Assembly: GCA_035771175.1 (NCBI GenBank)
Contig: CM069597.1
Location: 8,467,001-8,531,000, forward strand
Length of the DNA: 64,000 bases
Origin: Paratinospora sagittata
Taxonomy: Eukaryota > Streptophyta > Magnoliopsida > Ranunculales > Menispermaceae
Reading direction: 5' to 3'
The notes under the pieces are model-generated. The model saw nothing but the letters and a program-made list of their open reading frames with translations. It was not told where the DNA came from and searched no databases. Positions 47,349-59,169 of the stretch are shown here, piece after piece (position 1 is the stretch's first letter; every line of letters begins with the position of its first letter). Made by a program: the position numbers and the translations under genes.

Positions 47349-47815
47349 TGTCACACCCTAGTACACAGCACACCGCAGTGTCTCGTACCCCCGGGATGTG
47401 ATGGGTACGCATACCCCAGCCACTATATACCACATAATATTGTTATACCTCAATACACAGCCCGCACACAGCGTCTAGTATCCCCGAGGTTTTTTGTCCA
47501 CAAAGGGGGCCTCCCCCCTAGTCGAACTCGCAACCTCCCCTTAAGGAGTTAGAATTCGCACTTGGAGTAGCCACTGAACCATTGGCTCAATGGTTACTCC
47601 AAGTGCGAATTCTAACTCCTTAAGGGGAGGTTGCGAGTTCGACTTGGGGGGAGGCCCCCTTTGTGGACAAAAAACCTCGGGGATACTAGATGTTGTGTGC
47701 GGGCTGTGTATTGAGGTATAACAATATTATGTGGTATATAGTGGCTGGGGTATGCGTACCCATCACATCTCGGGGGTACTAGACACTGCGGTGTGCTGTG
47801 TATTGGGGTGTGACA
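47349..47815. mobile_element. 467-bp head-to-head palindrome of two S units
   Basis: Inverted repeat centred at 47582. The right arm reads TGGCTCAATGGTTACTCC (A-box 47583-47593), B-box-like GCGAGTTCGACTT (47633-47645) and ends GGGGTGTGACA. The left arm is its reverse complement and begins TGTCACACCC. Both arms are nearly identical over their whole length and full length. The unit is related to the S element at 29847-30097. Confidence 0.9.
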
Positions 47816-47837
47816 AAAAGGCCTTATGTATATATAT
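47816..47837. other. Spacer with S-tail motif
   Basis: AAAAAGGCCTTATGTATATA; the same AAGGCCTTATGTATA-type motif follows the S ends at 24104-24133. Confidence 0.7.
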
Positions 47838-50125
47838 TGTCACGACGCCCCTGACGTAAGCTGACGTCATGACCGGCATAGTGTACTATACACTGTACAT
47901 ACCCATATACAGTATATAATACACTGTCAGCCTTCACGTAGTCTCACAATCCTTCCTAACATTTACAGAATTTTTTTTTTCTAATATACCACAAATCAAA
48001 TCCAATATAGATCTCTATAATCATTCCATTCATTCACACATCACATTTTCATTTCATCATCCCAAGCATTATATAATATTACCACACAACCCATGTAGGT
48101 GATATTACATATTTATATAATGTGATAATTATACATATCAAAATAACAAAAATATCATTTCCTCCAAGCATACATACACATACCAGACGAAAGCTCACGC
48201 GATTATTACTCACGTGATGATTACTCACGGATTTTTCCTTTTCCCTTCGACTCAATACCTGAAATATTGGAGGAAATGGGGTGAGCAAACAACAGCTCAG
48301 TGAATATAGTTCTTGAGATGACAATTACATACATTTAGAGAAATATGACATTGAAAATCATTTCAAACACTTATTCAACACATGCATCAATCAACGAATA
48401 TAATATACATGTCAACAACATAAATTGCATGAGTTTTCAATAACACAATGCACAATCTCCCTCCTCCGCAAGGCAAGAGAGCGAGTCTAACCCTTGTATG
48501 GCCGTTACAAGGTAGCCACAGCCTCTCATTACCCAATTCACAGTCATTTCAAGGGTCGCAACCCTTGTTAGGACAGACCTACTGACAATGAGGACTCGCA
48601 AAACCTCATCCGGGTCTACTTCCTAACGAAATGACAATGAGGACTCGCAAAACCTCATCATTACAAACTCCAATTACTAAAATCAGTTTGCATGATCCAT
48701 AAAACTCAATGCATTATATATAAATATAACATGCATACAATCAAACATTTTATATGCGTACAATGTCATACAAGAACCAAATCAAGAAAACTATACTCAC
48801 AGTACAACACGTTCAACTTAAACCCAATCATCGTCGCTTTCGAGTCCAGCTCCAAGTTAAATCCAACTAATTTAACCTGTCACAATCACTCCATAATTCA
48901 ATTTCATGTATTCATATCTATTTATATCTTTAATTTCTCAACTCACTTCCAATCACGAATAATAAATCCATTTAGGACTCATAAGCAGTTGAAGAAACTA
49001 CTATCTCGTTTCTGTGGTCAATCTAGATATTTTCACAAGAAAGAACAGTGAAAATAGATTTCCAAATCATATTTTCATGACACCATATACTTAGTTACTA
49101 AAACTATCAAATCATATCCAAAAATCACAATCTTAGCATCGAAACGTCCGAAATTCAGTTCTCTACGATTCTATGATCTCAAACCGGAGTTTCATTGGAT
49201 ACACATCACTGTTCACATCGCTGTTCACAGTACTATTCATATCACTGTTTTACATCACTGTTCATAGACTATTCATATCACTGTTCACATCACTATTTAC
49301 TGTTCAAATCACTATTTACTATTCACTATTCACATCACTGTTCACATTCAATTCACATCACTGTTCACATCACTGTTCACTATTTACATCACTATTCACA
49401 TCACTGTTTATTCGAAATACGTAAATTGTATTAAAATTGTCCAACGGTCTCCAAAACTCATGAAATGGAATCTAACCACATATTCAGGGTCCCGACAGTC
49501 CAGGGAGTGTTTTTCTACCTTTCTAGCGGATTTTCATTCACATTGGGTCAAAACCCCAATTTTTTAAAACGTCGTAAAATGGCTCCAACAGTCAAAATTA
49601 CTCCGCTAGAGTTACATCTAGCTTAGATAGTAATTTATCGAAGAAAGAGAGTGAAAATCACTTACCGCAGGTCCGAATTTGACGCGAATCTCGCATTTTT
49701 CCTTTTTCTTCTTCTCCTTCTTCTCGGTCTTCTGTTCTGTAACTTCTTTCGTTTTTTTTTTGTATTTCTTTTTTTTATTACATATGAGTACTGTTCACGG
49801 TACTGTTCGATGAACAGTACCCGCAAATGAATAGTATTTTATTTTATTTTATTTTTTCTTCCTTCATTCCTCCTCCTCTTCTTCTATACACTCAATCCAC
49901 ATAATTCAACTCCAATTTTTAACTTGTAAGCACCCATATAAGATGATCCCATATGTATCATCTTCTTTCTTTACTAATCATACACACATATATTTAGCTC
50001 CTACGTATAAAATACATGTATTATCAAGCGTATATTTAGCTCCTACGTATAAAATATGTGTATTATATATCTCAATATATGTGTATTTCAATGTATGTAT
50101 TTAACTAAAATTACGGGGTTTTACA
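47838..50125 (-). repeat. LTR of gypsy family B, copy 2
   Basis: Minus ends TGTAAAACCCCGTAA and GGCGTCGTGACA; 2288 bp. A purine tract and pol tail on the 50126 side place it as 3' LTR. It differs from copy 1 by a local expansion of a CACTGTTCA repeat. Confidence 0.8.
49197..49410. repeat. Minisatellite of CACTGTTCACAT-type units in LTR B2
   Basis: Irregular tandem units of 9-16 bases (ATCACTGTTCAC, ACTATTCACATC) across about 210 bp. LTR B1 has only a couple of such words at the same place (near 34510). Confidence 0.88.
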
Positions 50126-51239
50126 ATCTCCCCAACTTAAGGAATTTCGTCCTCGAAATTTAGAATCAAGGACTATTCCTCAAGTGATACTCAATCTCAG
50201 AAAACTGCTCCCGCATTTTATATTTCAGCTCCCATGTTTGCTCTTCTTGATACGTGATATCCTCCCCAACTTAGAGTTGAGTTATATCCATAACATATAT
50301 GGAATTCCGAATGACATTTCCTCAACATCAATATATAGACACTATTCCGGACACTTATCAACTGTGGCAGGAGAGCAAATCGGTAAGCCAATGGACCATC
50401 CTATCAAGGATCTTTACTGGTCCAACAAATCACGGTGCGAGCCTTCCTTTTATTCCAAATCTCATTTGACCTTTCTGTGGTAAGACCCTTAACAAAACTG
50501 AGTCAGCCACACTAAATTTCAAGGCCTATATGCCAACCTTGTGTATTTAATAATATCCTGTGGCACCAATAACAATAACTCCACTTTCAAATCAACAAGT
50601 TGGAGATCTATAAGGCTTATTATCAAACCTTTAGAGTGCCATCATTATGCTATTAGAATAGTTGTTTATACACATAAGTTTACACACATAAAATATTCTT
50701 TCCAACTTCCACCAAAATTCAAGTATGCCAGACCTGAGCATGCTCGCAAGCATCAAAGTCACTCTCTCAGTCTGTCAGCCAGTCTGAGAATACAATATCA
50801 CACTGAGAAGGAGATGAGTACCGAATCGAGTCTGCATCATATATCAGATCTCGACAAAATCTTCGGATCTTAATCCGACATGACAATTATCTGAGTACTC
50901 CCATCAAATCTCCCTATCTCACACATATACAATTTGCTCAGTCTATCAATAGAATTCTGGTGTTCATTGAAGAATACATAGACTTATCAGTCCACTAATG
51001 GTTATCCAAATGGTATCATTTCTACCCATAACCCATAAGATACCATTTGAATCCCATCTTCATTTAACACAATCCATATTACCAATTCCATACTCTTTCA
51101 TATTGATATCATACTCGTCTCATCCTTATGAGTATCAATCAGCTGAACATGCATCCGAGCACAAATATCAACACATGGAGTAATAGAGAGTACACTCATA
51201 ACTGTACCTCTCACTCACAACAATCTCCATTTATGGCTA
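50126..51239 (-). pseudogene. Integrase C-terminal remnants of family B, copy 2
   Basis: Minus frames give a degraded chromodomain tail next to the LTR and, near 50330-50290, LPQL...YILMLRKCHSE, a relic of the HDVFHVSMLRKY block. Stops are frequent. The block ends at about 51239 (CAATCTCCATTTATGGCTAAC), a phrase also present in copy 1 near 35725, and then joins non-element DNA. Confidence 0.65.
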
Positions 51240-52395
51240 ACTTAAATGTTAACATGGTCTCAAGTAACAATCAAGCCATACAGGTTAATGTGTCACCGCA
51301 ATCTCTGTTAGGTGAAAGGCTAAATGCAAATGGCGAAGCCTTGTTTTAAAGAGTGATTGTTTAATTTAAAGAAATTCAATTTTTTTTGTGAAATTTGTGG
51401 TGTCTTATTTGAGTCTTGTAATAGATTTGTTTATGAATGTAGTATCTTAAGTTCATTATATTTAGTAGTTGCTTAATCAATGTTTCAAAAAACAAAACTT
51501 TGTATTATTAGTATTTAATTTGTAAGACGTTGTTATGTTGATATATCTTTGATATACATAGTAAATATTTATGTTGCATTTTATATTTATATATTCCCCG
51601 TTGTTGTAAATTACATGACAATATATTGTTTATTGTTGTCAAAATTGATATGGGACAGATAAGGTAAAGATTAAATGAAATTATAAGTAGGCAATAAAAT
51701 CTTTTAAGCTAAATATGTTTACTTTGTATGGAATCCAAGATGTAGTATGAACAAAAGTTGAACTAAAATGTTTGATATATCATATTTTAAAGGGAAACAA
51801 AGGTTGAAAGGATAAAAAATCTTTTATTAAAAATAAATGAGTATTTGAATGAGAAATTTCCTAAAGTACATTGAGAAGGAAATGAACAAAAAAAATGTGA
51901 AGGCCAAAAAAGAATGAATGACAACAAAAGTAGAAATAATGAATAAAGGATAAATTGAATAATTAAAATGTGTGGTGTGTTTTTCTTTTGCGAAATTGTT
52001 TTCGTTATATCAGACGTATATTATAATTTATAAGATTGGGAGCCCATCACATGATTTGACGTTTTCCCACACTTTCTTTCACCACTTAATGTGGTAGCTT
52101 CTTATAAAAGCCAAGAAGTTTTTTAGGTTTTTAATATCTTTTGTTGGCTAACATAATCATAGCCCACACATAAAAAGTTATTGAAAGATTCTAACATGTT
52201 TTGTTGTTCAAGGAGACTATTGACAAAAACGACAAAGGTCAAAAGATTTTTGTTACGTGGAGATCTAGATTTGGTATGCCTTTAACATTATATCTATGAA
52301 AAAGAGCACAGCTAAAATATGCAAGAGGGTTTGTCAGTAATAAGGATATTTGTATTTGTAAAGATAGAAACAAAATAAATTGGCATTAAGTAATC
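51240..52395 (+). repeat. Direct repeat copy 1, left of the LOG gene
   Basis: Matches 58033-59165 in order, with small gaps. It holds the 3' end of unknown gene X in frame (VSSNNQAIQVNVSPQ to LNANGEALF, stop 51347-51349), AT-rich DNA and a copy of the small ORF around RFGMPLTLYL (52261-52297). Its left end is cut by the B2 element. No TG...CA ends or target duplications, so not an LTR. Confidence 0.85.
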
Positions 52396-53936
52396 TATGA
52401 GAAAATTCTCTGGCCAGTATGAAGCAATTTGAGTTCTCATCCATTTATCGAGTATTTCATGGGTGTATTGTCAGCAATGTTTATCAAACATACCAAGATT
52501 AGAGTGTTTAAATGAATGGGCATAGAACAAACACAAAGTTAACAAAATAGTAAATGCCTTGGTAACAAAAATAAACATAATGAAAAAAAAAGTAGAAGAA
52601 CGAAGAAAAGTATTTGTCGCTAATAGGTAGTTGACAGGATGATACCTTAGTAGTTTCGTGGGTGATATGTGTTGATGATTTTTCTCATTGTACAGTAATT
52701 GTGTAGCGTCTTTATTTGTTGAAAAACTTCCGGCATACAAATGGGAAGAACATCCTAAAATATATAGTTTTCAACAACAATTAGGTGAGTTTCAAGAAAA
52801 GGATAACACATCCAATAATTATTGCAAATAGTTTAAGTCAAATAATATCCCGAGAGTTGAGGGATTTTGCGTCAGGTGTCATAATCCAAACTGTATTTGT
52901 TGAGTTTATAAAGATCATGATAATAAAACTTTTGGCTGCTGGCTTTTCTTGTCTTTTGTCAAATAAGAAATTTAATTCAAATAAATTTGATGTCAGAGAG
53001 TCTAATGTTGTCAATTTTCTTTTCTTGTCAAATAAGATTAAATTAAAGAAGTTCTGACCACTGGAGATGACTACAGGGTTTTCATAAGGGAAAATGTTAA
53101 TCTGTCATCAATTTCTAAGTGAGTTGTGACACATTGTTTTATTTTATTATAAAAGTTAAGTAATCATGTCAATCAAGTTCATAAAATCTATCCCAACATT
53201 TATTATCCACCGTGCTCATTTATTAAACTGTCAGGATGAAAGAGACTCTCTTTTCTATGATGATTTCTTATTAGAAACTTTTTACTTCTGGTCAAGCATT
53301 TTAATTTAAACATTATCCTTGGTCTGACTATATAATATTTATTTATTTATGAGCAACCAAACTTGCCAGTGGAAACTTTGATCTGGTCAAAACAATGTGT
53401 GAGCAAAAAAAAGTACATTAGCTAACAAAAAAGAGGTTGTTTTTATTATTTTCTATTACACAAAAATGGAATGTTACATTTATCTTTCAAGAAACTATGC
53501 ACAACATTATTAATTCTCATCAATAGTAAGGTAGAAAATTATAAGCTTTGAAGAAGAAAGACCAAGAGAATTATCGACAATAAATACGTAGGAGAAGATG
53601 GTAGATAACATTTCAAAGAATTAAAGACATCATAGAGTTGTGAGTTGATGTACCGTTAGCTACATAATTATCGAAACAAAAAGTAGAGGATGAAGTTGGA
53701 GGTGAGGCTGGTGATTTCAAAAAAAGCTGAAGAGTGAGAAGGAGATAGGACGACATCAAATATGTACGTATATATAGAGAACATGGCAAAAAGAAAAAAG
53801 AAGAAGAAAAGTCGTCGTACGCTTATACAGTAAAAGACAATATTGGAGCATGCTATGAAAAAATGTCATGATTCCATTAATTGCTAGCAGAACTCTAAAC
53901 GCAACTAAAGTAGTCATGTCTTTATACACGTGGCAT

Positions 53937-53999
<63 letters not shown>

Positions 54000-54433
54000 A
54001 TCGTATGGGGAAGAGAAAGAAGAAGTGGAAGGGAGCGTAGATGTGGATTCTGACGCGTGCCATCAACCAATTATTTTTGTCATTCAACAACACGCCCCCA
54101 CTGTTGGACACTCTTCTTTTTCTTCCACGTAGCTCCAAACAAAGCGCACCCACTTGAGTACCCCTTTGAAATTCTTCAAAATTTAATGATGATGAAGAGA
54201 AACAACTTCAGGAATTGGAGGTCTAACCTAGGTTGCATAATAGCTGCAAGAACTTAACTCATAGATCAACTTAATAGCCTCCCATTACTTTGTTTTTTTT
54301 CATTATCTCCTGCACTGTCTCTTGTTTAGACGTAATGTCATTGCCTCCAACATTTTCTTTTAGAAGAGGATAACTTACAAAAGTTGGAAGAGATATTAGA
54401 GCGGAACGGAAAAAAATTAAGTGATTGATAAGC
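52396..54433. other. AT-rich intergenic region upstream of LOG
   Basis: No recognisable gene on either strand. It includes a pure (TA)n tract. TATA-like or other promoter signals for LOG cannot be singled out in such AT-rich DNA. Confidence 0.6.
53941..53997. repeat. (TA)n microsatellite
   Basis: Uninterrupted TA run of 57 bases, about 440 bp before the LOG start codon. Confidence 0.97.
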
Positions 54434-55832
54434 ATGGATAAGGAGATAGTGAAGTCAAGGTTTCGAAGTGTTTGTGAGTTTTGTGGGAGTAGGGCTGGGA
54501 AAAGATATTGTTACATAAATGCTACTCTTGAGTTAGGTGAAGAGCTGGTAATTTATTAATGATTGTACAAACGTGTTTTTTTTTTAGTTCCTACTACTTG
54601 TTTTCTTTGGCATTGTTTGGTTGGTGGGCTGTGTCATTTGTGCCTCATTGTTTAATATTGAAGTGTGTTAATTGTTTGAAGATTTCAAGGAAGTTGAACC
54701 TTGTTTATGGAGGTGCGAGTGTGGGTTTGATGGGTTTGGTTTCTCAGGCTGTTTATCAAGGTGGAGGACATGTTCTTGGGTAAGTAATATTAAGGACCAA
54801 GTACATAAAGAATCTATTTTTATCAAATATTTTTCAGGAGTTTTGTTTATTTTTTGAGGCTCCTTTTTTAATTTCTGTTTGTTGGTGGATTTTGTGGACA
54901 AAATTATTCCCAAAATGCTTATGTGCAAAGATGTTTGCAATCACATTTTGCTTAAGTAAAGTCCTCGTTTTACTTTTTCCTAAGTATTTTCTCGTTGGCA
55001 TTTCATGGGATCAGATAGTTGGAGAGACAGTTGGGGAATTAAGAGTAGTAGCCGACATGCACGAAAGGAAAGCTGAAATGGCTCGCTATTCTGATTGCTT
55101 TATTGCATTACCAAGTCCTTTGTTTCAGTTGGAATTGTTATCACTTTAATCAGAATATACTATCACATATAAGTTAACCTTCGAAAAAGGCTATAAAGGA
55201 TTTCTATTTCAATAACTATACAGGTGGTTATGGGACATTGGAAGAGTTATTGGAGGTCATTAGCTGCACGCAACTTGGGATCCATGACAAACCGGTAAGC
55301 AAATCAGAACCCACTGCATTCATTTATCTATCTAGCTATCTATATATATATGAAAAAAACTCAAGCTAAGTTGGGTACGGCGTTGAACGGCCCCCCACCA
55401 TCACGGTTGGATGCGTATATATAATTCATGTTTTTCCAAGCTTTACTAAGTAGTCGTAAGTAAGCTGCAGGTGGGGTTGCTTAATGTTGATGGGTACTAC
55501 AATGATCTACTCACCTTCATAGATAAAGCAGTGGATGATGGGTTCATTAAAATGTCTCAGTGTCATATAGTCGTTTCAGCGCCAAATGCAAAGGAGCTCT
55601 TACAGAAACTCGAGGTTTTCTTTTCTTCAATAAATTACTCCTTCAAGTTCGATTGTTGCTCATCAATACAAAGCATAGATATATAAAAGTAATTCACTTT
55701 GTTAATTAGTGGACTGAACTTTGGTTTTTTTTGTCCCTATTTGTTGGTTAGGACTATGTACCCGCTCATGAGGGTGTTGTTGCCAGGGCAAGGTGGGAGG
55801 CTGTGCAAGAAGAGTTTAATGTGCCGGTGTAG
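54434..55832 (+). CDS. LOG-type cytokinin riboside 5'-monophosphate phosphoribohydrolase, doubtful function
   Basis: LOG enzymes release active free-base cytokinins from their nucleotides in the cytosol and nucleus. Seven exons can be read: 54434-54547, 54682-54779, about 54902-54932, 55015-55114, 55224-55294, 55471-55614 and 55752-55832, giving about 212 residues, the family length. Start [12 protein letters not shown] is LOG5-like, as are DMHERKAEM and [19 protein letters not shown]. All introns but one have GT-AG borders. The acceptor before exon 3 (ACAAA/ATTATTCCC) lacks AG. The nucleotide-binding motif PGGYGTLEE reads PSGYGTLEE across the exon 4/5 junction, CGSS is CGSR, GGGS is GGAS, and [10 protein letters not shown] is [10 protein letters not shown]. 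These changes suggest relaxed constraint or a pseudogene. A (TA)n tract starts 51 bp after the stop. Confidence 0.88.
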
Positions 55833-55880
55833 CCTGAAGTGGCTCTTCAATAAGTGGACCACAGTTAAATTCTGAATGTA

Positions 55881-55882
<2 letters not shown>

Positions 55883-55962
<80 letters not shown>
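55883..55962. repeat. (TA)n microsatellite in the LOG 3' region
   Basis: Eighty bases of AT alternation starting 51 bp after the LOG stop codon, probably within the 3' UTR. Confidence 0.97.
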
Positions 55963-55964
<2 letters not shown>

Positions 55965-57312
55965 TATATTTATAGTGTTCTAACAGATGTAGATTGACTC
56001 TTTCTTTTTCAAGGAGATAAGAATATTGGTAGGCCGGAAATTTTGGCTTTTAAGGGATAGGTCATTTGCTCTGTGCAAGATTTGAAATGGTCGATCTCCT
56101 CCATTTTGTGGAAAGAAATGTAAAATCTTGTTTATTTCAATAGTATTGTTGTTTTATTTGGCATGAACTCGACGTTGAGTTTTATTGTCAATTACAAACA
56201 AAATTGACTTTAAGAGAAGAGAAAAAAAAAACCCGGAAGTCAACGATGTAGGAAATGAAATTTCGAGATTGCTTTTTCACGCGTCTATGAGGATAACCAC
56301 TACTACATTGTCTTTGTGAGTATAAATATGAGTAGTGTTCAAAAGGAAATTTATCACATTCTAGTGTTCGCTGGACTTTGTTCATGGGGAACATGTTTGT
56401 AAAAGTTCACCAGCTGAGGTCAAAGTTAAATTTAGATTGTATGGAGATGGAGATATAGATATTTCTATAGCTAAATATGGTTTAAACAATGTAAATAAGA
56501 AAAGGGACCAACATTGAAACATTATGACAATTTATTACTTTTAACAATGAATAAGTTCATATCACATGCCAATACTAATGTGAGCAATTACGTCACATCA
56601 TAATATATAGATTTCTAATTATACTTTTTTTTGGTTTTTGCATTATTGTTCGATATAAGAATGATTTCGCTAAGATCCGAATATTAGTAGGATAGCGGAT
56701 TTTCATAATTGCATGATACTCAACACATTGTTATGCTAGTGAATCTCAATAATTAAAATTGGGATTGAGAAATTTCTGTCTATTTTACTTTTTTTCGAAC
56801 TTTCTGGTAGATATCATTTCTATATGTATTTATCACTATTAGTTGACTAACTTTGACATCACTATGTTTATCTTGTATTGTTGTAGAGTACTTCTAGAGT
56901 GAATTTGTAAATTTCGTTTGTACATACAATGTAGTTATCAAGTCAAAATTGTGGAGAAAAAGAATTGTGGTATGCTTGAAGGTTCATTATGATTTGTGCA
57001 TTAATAATTATATTAATCTTATATTGGTATAATTGCATAGGGTTTAAAGGTGAAATATAGGTACATTATTAATTGGGTGATGTATTTATTGTTAGTATAT
57101 CAAAATTATAATTAATTTCATAGTTATGGATAGACGGTAAATTGAATGTCAAAGGTGTAGATGCATTAATGGGAGAAGTATTAGTTAATAGTATATAGAG
57201 TTAGGGTTGAAAGTATGAAAGGTCTAGATATTAGTCTTACCGTAATTTAGTATGCCATAATAGTCATAATTGGTGTACGTTGGTTGCAAGTTGAGTTGTT
57301 TATGGTGCAGAT
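55963..57312. other. Intergenic region between LOG and gene X
   Basis: AT-rich; no gene seen on either strand and no known repeat ends recognised. Confidence 0.6.
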
Positions 57313-58143
57313 ATGAGTACCAACAACGGTGTTAACAATGAAGGCACACTACAAACCAACAGATGTCAAGAACATTCCATCAACTCGTCTGCAAAAAAAA
57401 TGAAAAAGACAATGTCTGTAGACACTACTAGAAGAAGTGAAATAGGGGTGGGACAAAAATGTGATGGTGGTATTGAAGCAATTTTATCGGACCATATAAA
57501 CAAAGAAAAGAGAAGTGAACAATCTTTAGGTAGATCTGATTCACTTAAGAGTTTGAAAGGTTGTAGAGGCAAAGTAAAATTTGTAGCAATGTCTTCGGGA
57601 AACAGAGATTAAATAGAACAACAGGAAAAAGTAAAAGCAACAAACAACGATGAGGATCTGGTTTTCTTGCATGGGTCTAGTTTAAGGGGGAATAAAGATA
57701 AGTTCGTTAACATCCCCAATGCAACGATAGAAAAATATTTGTTGATGTCAAGAGAGGAGAAATGGGAAGAAGCTTGCCGTCATTCTTCAGAGGTAAGTGA
57801 TAGAACAATTTTGGGTTTAATCATATTCACATTAAGCATTTTTTTAAGCCAACCTATGATTTTGTTTAAAATTTTGTGTTGCTTATGTTTTTATGAAGGC
57901 AACATTACTCTACCATATGATATTCTCAGAGTGTTATGGTTGGTTCGCAATTTGGTACAGGATCATCAGCTACTCTAATTCCTCACTGGACACAAATGAT
58001 AGAAGTTGATTCTCTGGGTGAAGTCTCATTTAACTTAGATGTTAACATGGTCTCAAGTAACAATCAAAGCCATACAGGTTAATGTGCCACCGCAATCTCT
58101 GTTAGGTGAAAGGCTAAATGCAGATGGCGAAGCCTTGTTTTAA
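57313..58143 (+). pseudogene. Unknown two-exon gene X, broken
   Basis: Exon 1 (57313-57792) starts MSTNNGVNNEGTLQTNR, is Lys/Ser-rich and ends EEKWEEACRHSSE at a GTAAGT donor. Exon 2 begins at 57930 after TATTCTCAG in the same phase (SVMVGSQFGTGSSATLIP) and ends LLGERLNADGEALF. Exon 1 has an in-frame TAA at 57610-57612. Exon 2 has a one-base insertion near 58066, which the truncated copy at 51270 lacks. No family recognised; a hydrophilic, possibly transposon-derived protein. Confidence 0.55.
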
Positions 58144-59165
58144 AGAGTGATTGTTTAATTTAAAGAAATTCAATTTTTTGTGAAGGTCATGGTGTCTTAT
58201 GAAAGTAGTAACTTATGTCCATTATATTTAGTAGTTGCTTAATCAATGATCCCAAAAACAAAACTTTGTATTATTAGTATTTAATTTGTAAAACGTTGTT
58301 ATGTTCATATATCTTTGATATACATAGTAAATATTTATGTTGCAGTTTATATTTATATATTCACCATTGTTGTAAATTACATGACAATATATTGTTTATT
58401 ATTGTCAAAATTGATATGGGACAGATAAGGTAAGGATTAAATGAAATTATAATTAGGCAATAAAATCTTTTAAGCTAAATATGTTTACTTTGTATGCAAT
58501 CCAAGATGTATTATGAACAAAAGTTGAACTAAAATGTTTGATATATCATATTTTAAAGGGAAACAAAGGTCGAAAGGATAAAAATCTTTTATTAAAAATA
58601 AATGAGTATTGGAATGAGAAATTTGCTAAAGTACATTGAGAAGGAAATGAACAAAAAAAATGTGAAGGCCAAAAAAGAATGAATGACAACAAAAGTAGAA
58701 ATAATGAATAAAGGATAAATTGAATAATTAAAATGTGTGGTGTGTTTTTCTTTTGCGAAATTGTTTACGTTATATCAGACGTATATTATAATTTATAAGA
58801 TTGGGAGCCCATCACATGATTTGACATTTTCCCACACTTTCTTTCACCACTTAATGTTGTAGCCGCTTATAAAAGCCAAGAGGTTTTTTACGTTTTTAAT
58901 ATATTTTGTTGTCTAACATAATCATAGCCCATGCGTAAAAAGTTATTGAAAGATTCTAACATGTTTTGTTGCTCGAGGAGACTATTGACAAAATCGACAA
59001 AGGTCAAAAGATTTTTTTTACGTGGAGATCTAGATTTGGCATGCCTTTAACATTATATCTAGGAAAAAGAGCACAACAAAAATATGCAAGAGGGTTTGTC
59101 AGTAATAAGAATATTTGTATTTGTAAAGATATAAACAAAATAAATTGGTTTTCTTTCTATTCCTA
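58033..59165 (+). repeat. Direct repeat copy 2, right of the LOG gene
   Basis: Same order as 51240-52395 from GATGTTAACATGGTCTCAAG to AACAAAATAAATTGG. It starts inside gene X exon 2, so the other copy is the tail of a second gene X. Confidence 0.85.
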
Positions 59166-59166
59166 G
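58966..59166 (+). CDS. Small ORF, repeated three times, unknown
   Basis: 66 codons, MLLEETIDKIDKGQKIFFTW, then RFGMPLTLYLGKRAQQKYA. Copies at about 52207-52390 (one stop, KRAQLKYARGF) and a degraded one at 59313-59480 share the frame. The pattern of protein-level similarity suggests an exon of a larger gene rather than chance. No domain recognised. Confidence 0.4.
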   Translation: MLLEETIDKIDKGQKIFFTWRSRFGMPLTLYLGKRAQQKYARGFVSNKNICICKDINKINWFSFYS

Positions 59167-59169
59167 ACC

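Noticed and set aside
47349..47815. Functional tRNA gene
   Set aside because: A- and B-box-like motifs are present, but no acceptor stem or full cloverleaf; the unit is SINE-like.
48990..49051. Zinc-knuckle-like FCGQSRYFHKKEQ in LTR B (also near 34085-34138)
   Set aside because: Single CxxC missing, short frame, lies inside an LTR; chance resemblance.
51240..59165. LOG as cargo of an LTR element with the 1.1-kb repeats as LTRs
   Set aside because: The repeats lack TG...CA ends, primer site, polypurine tract and target duplications, and LOG retains introns.
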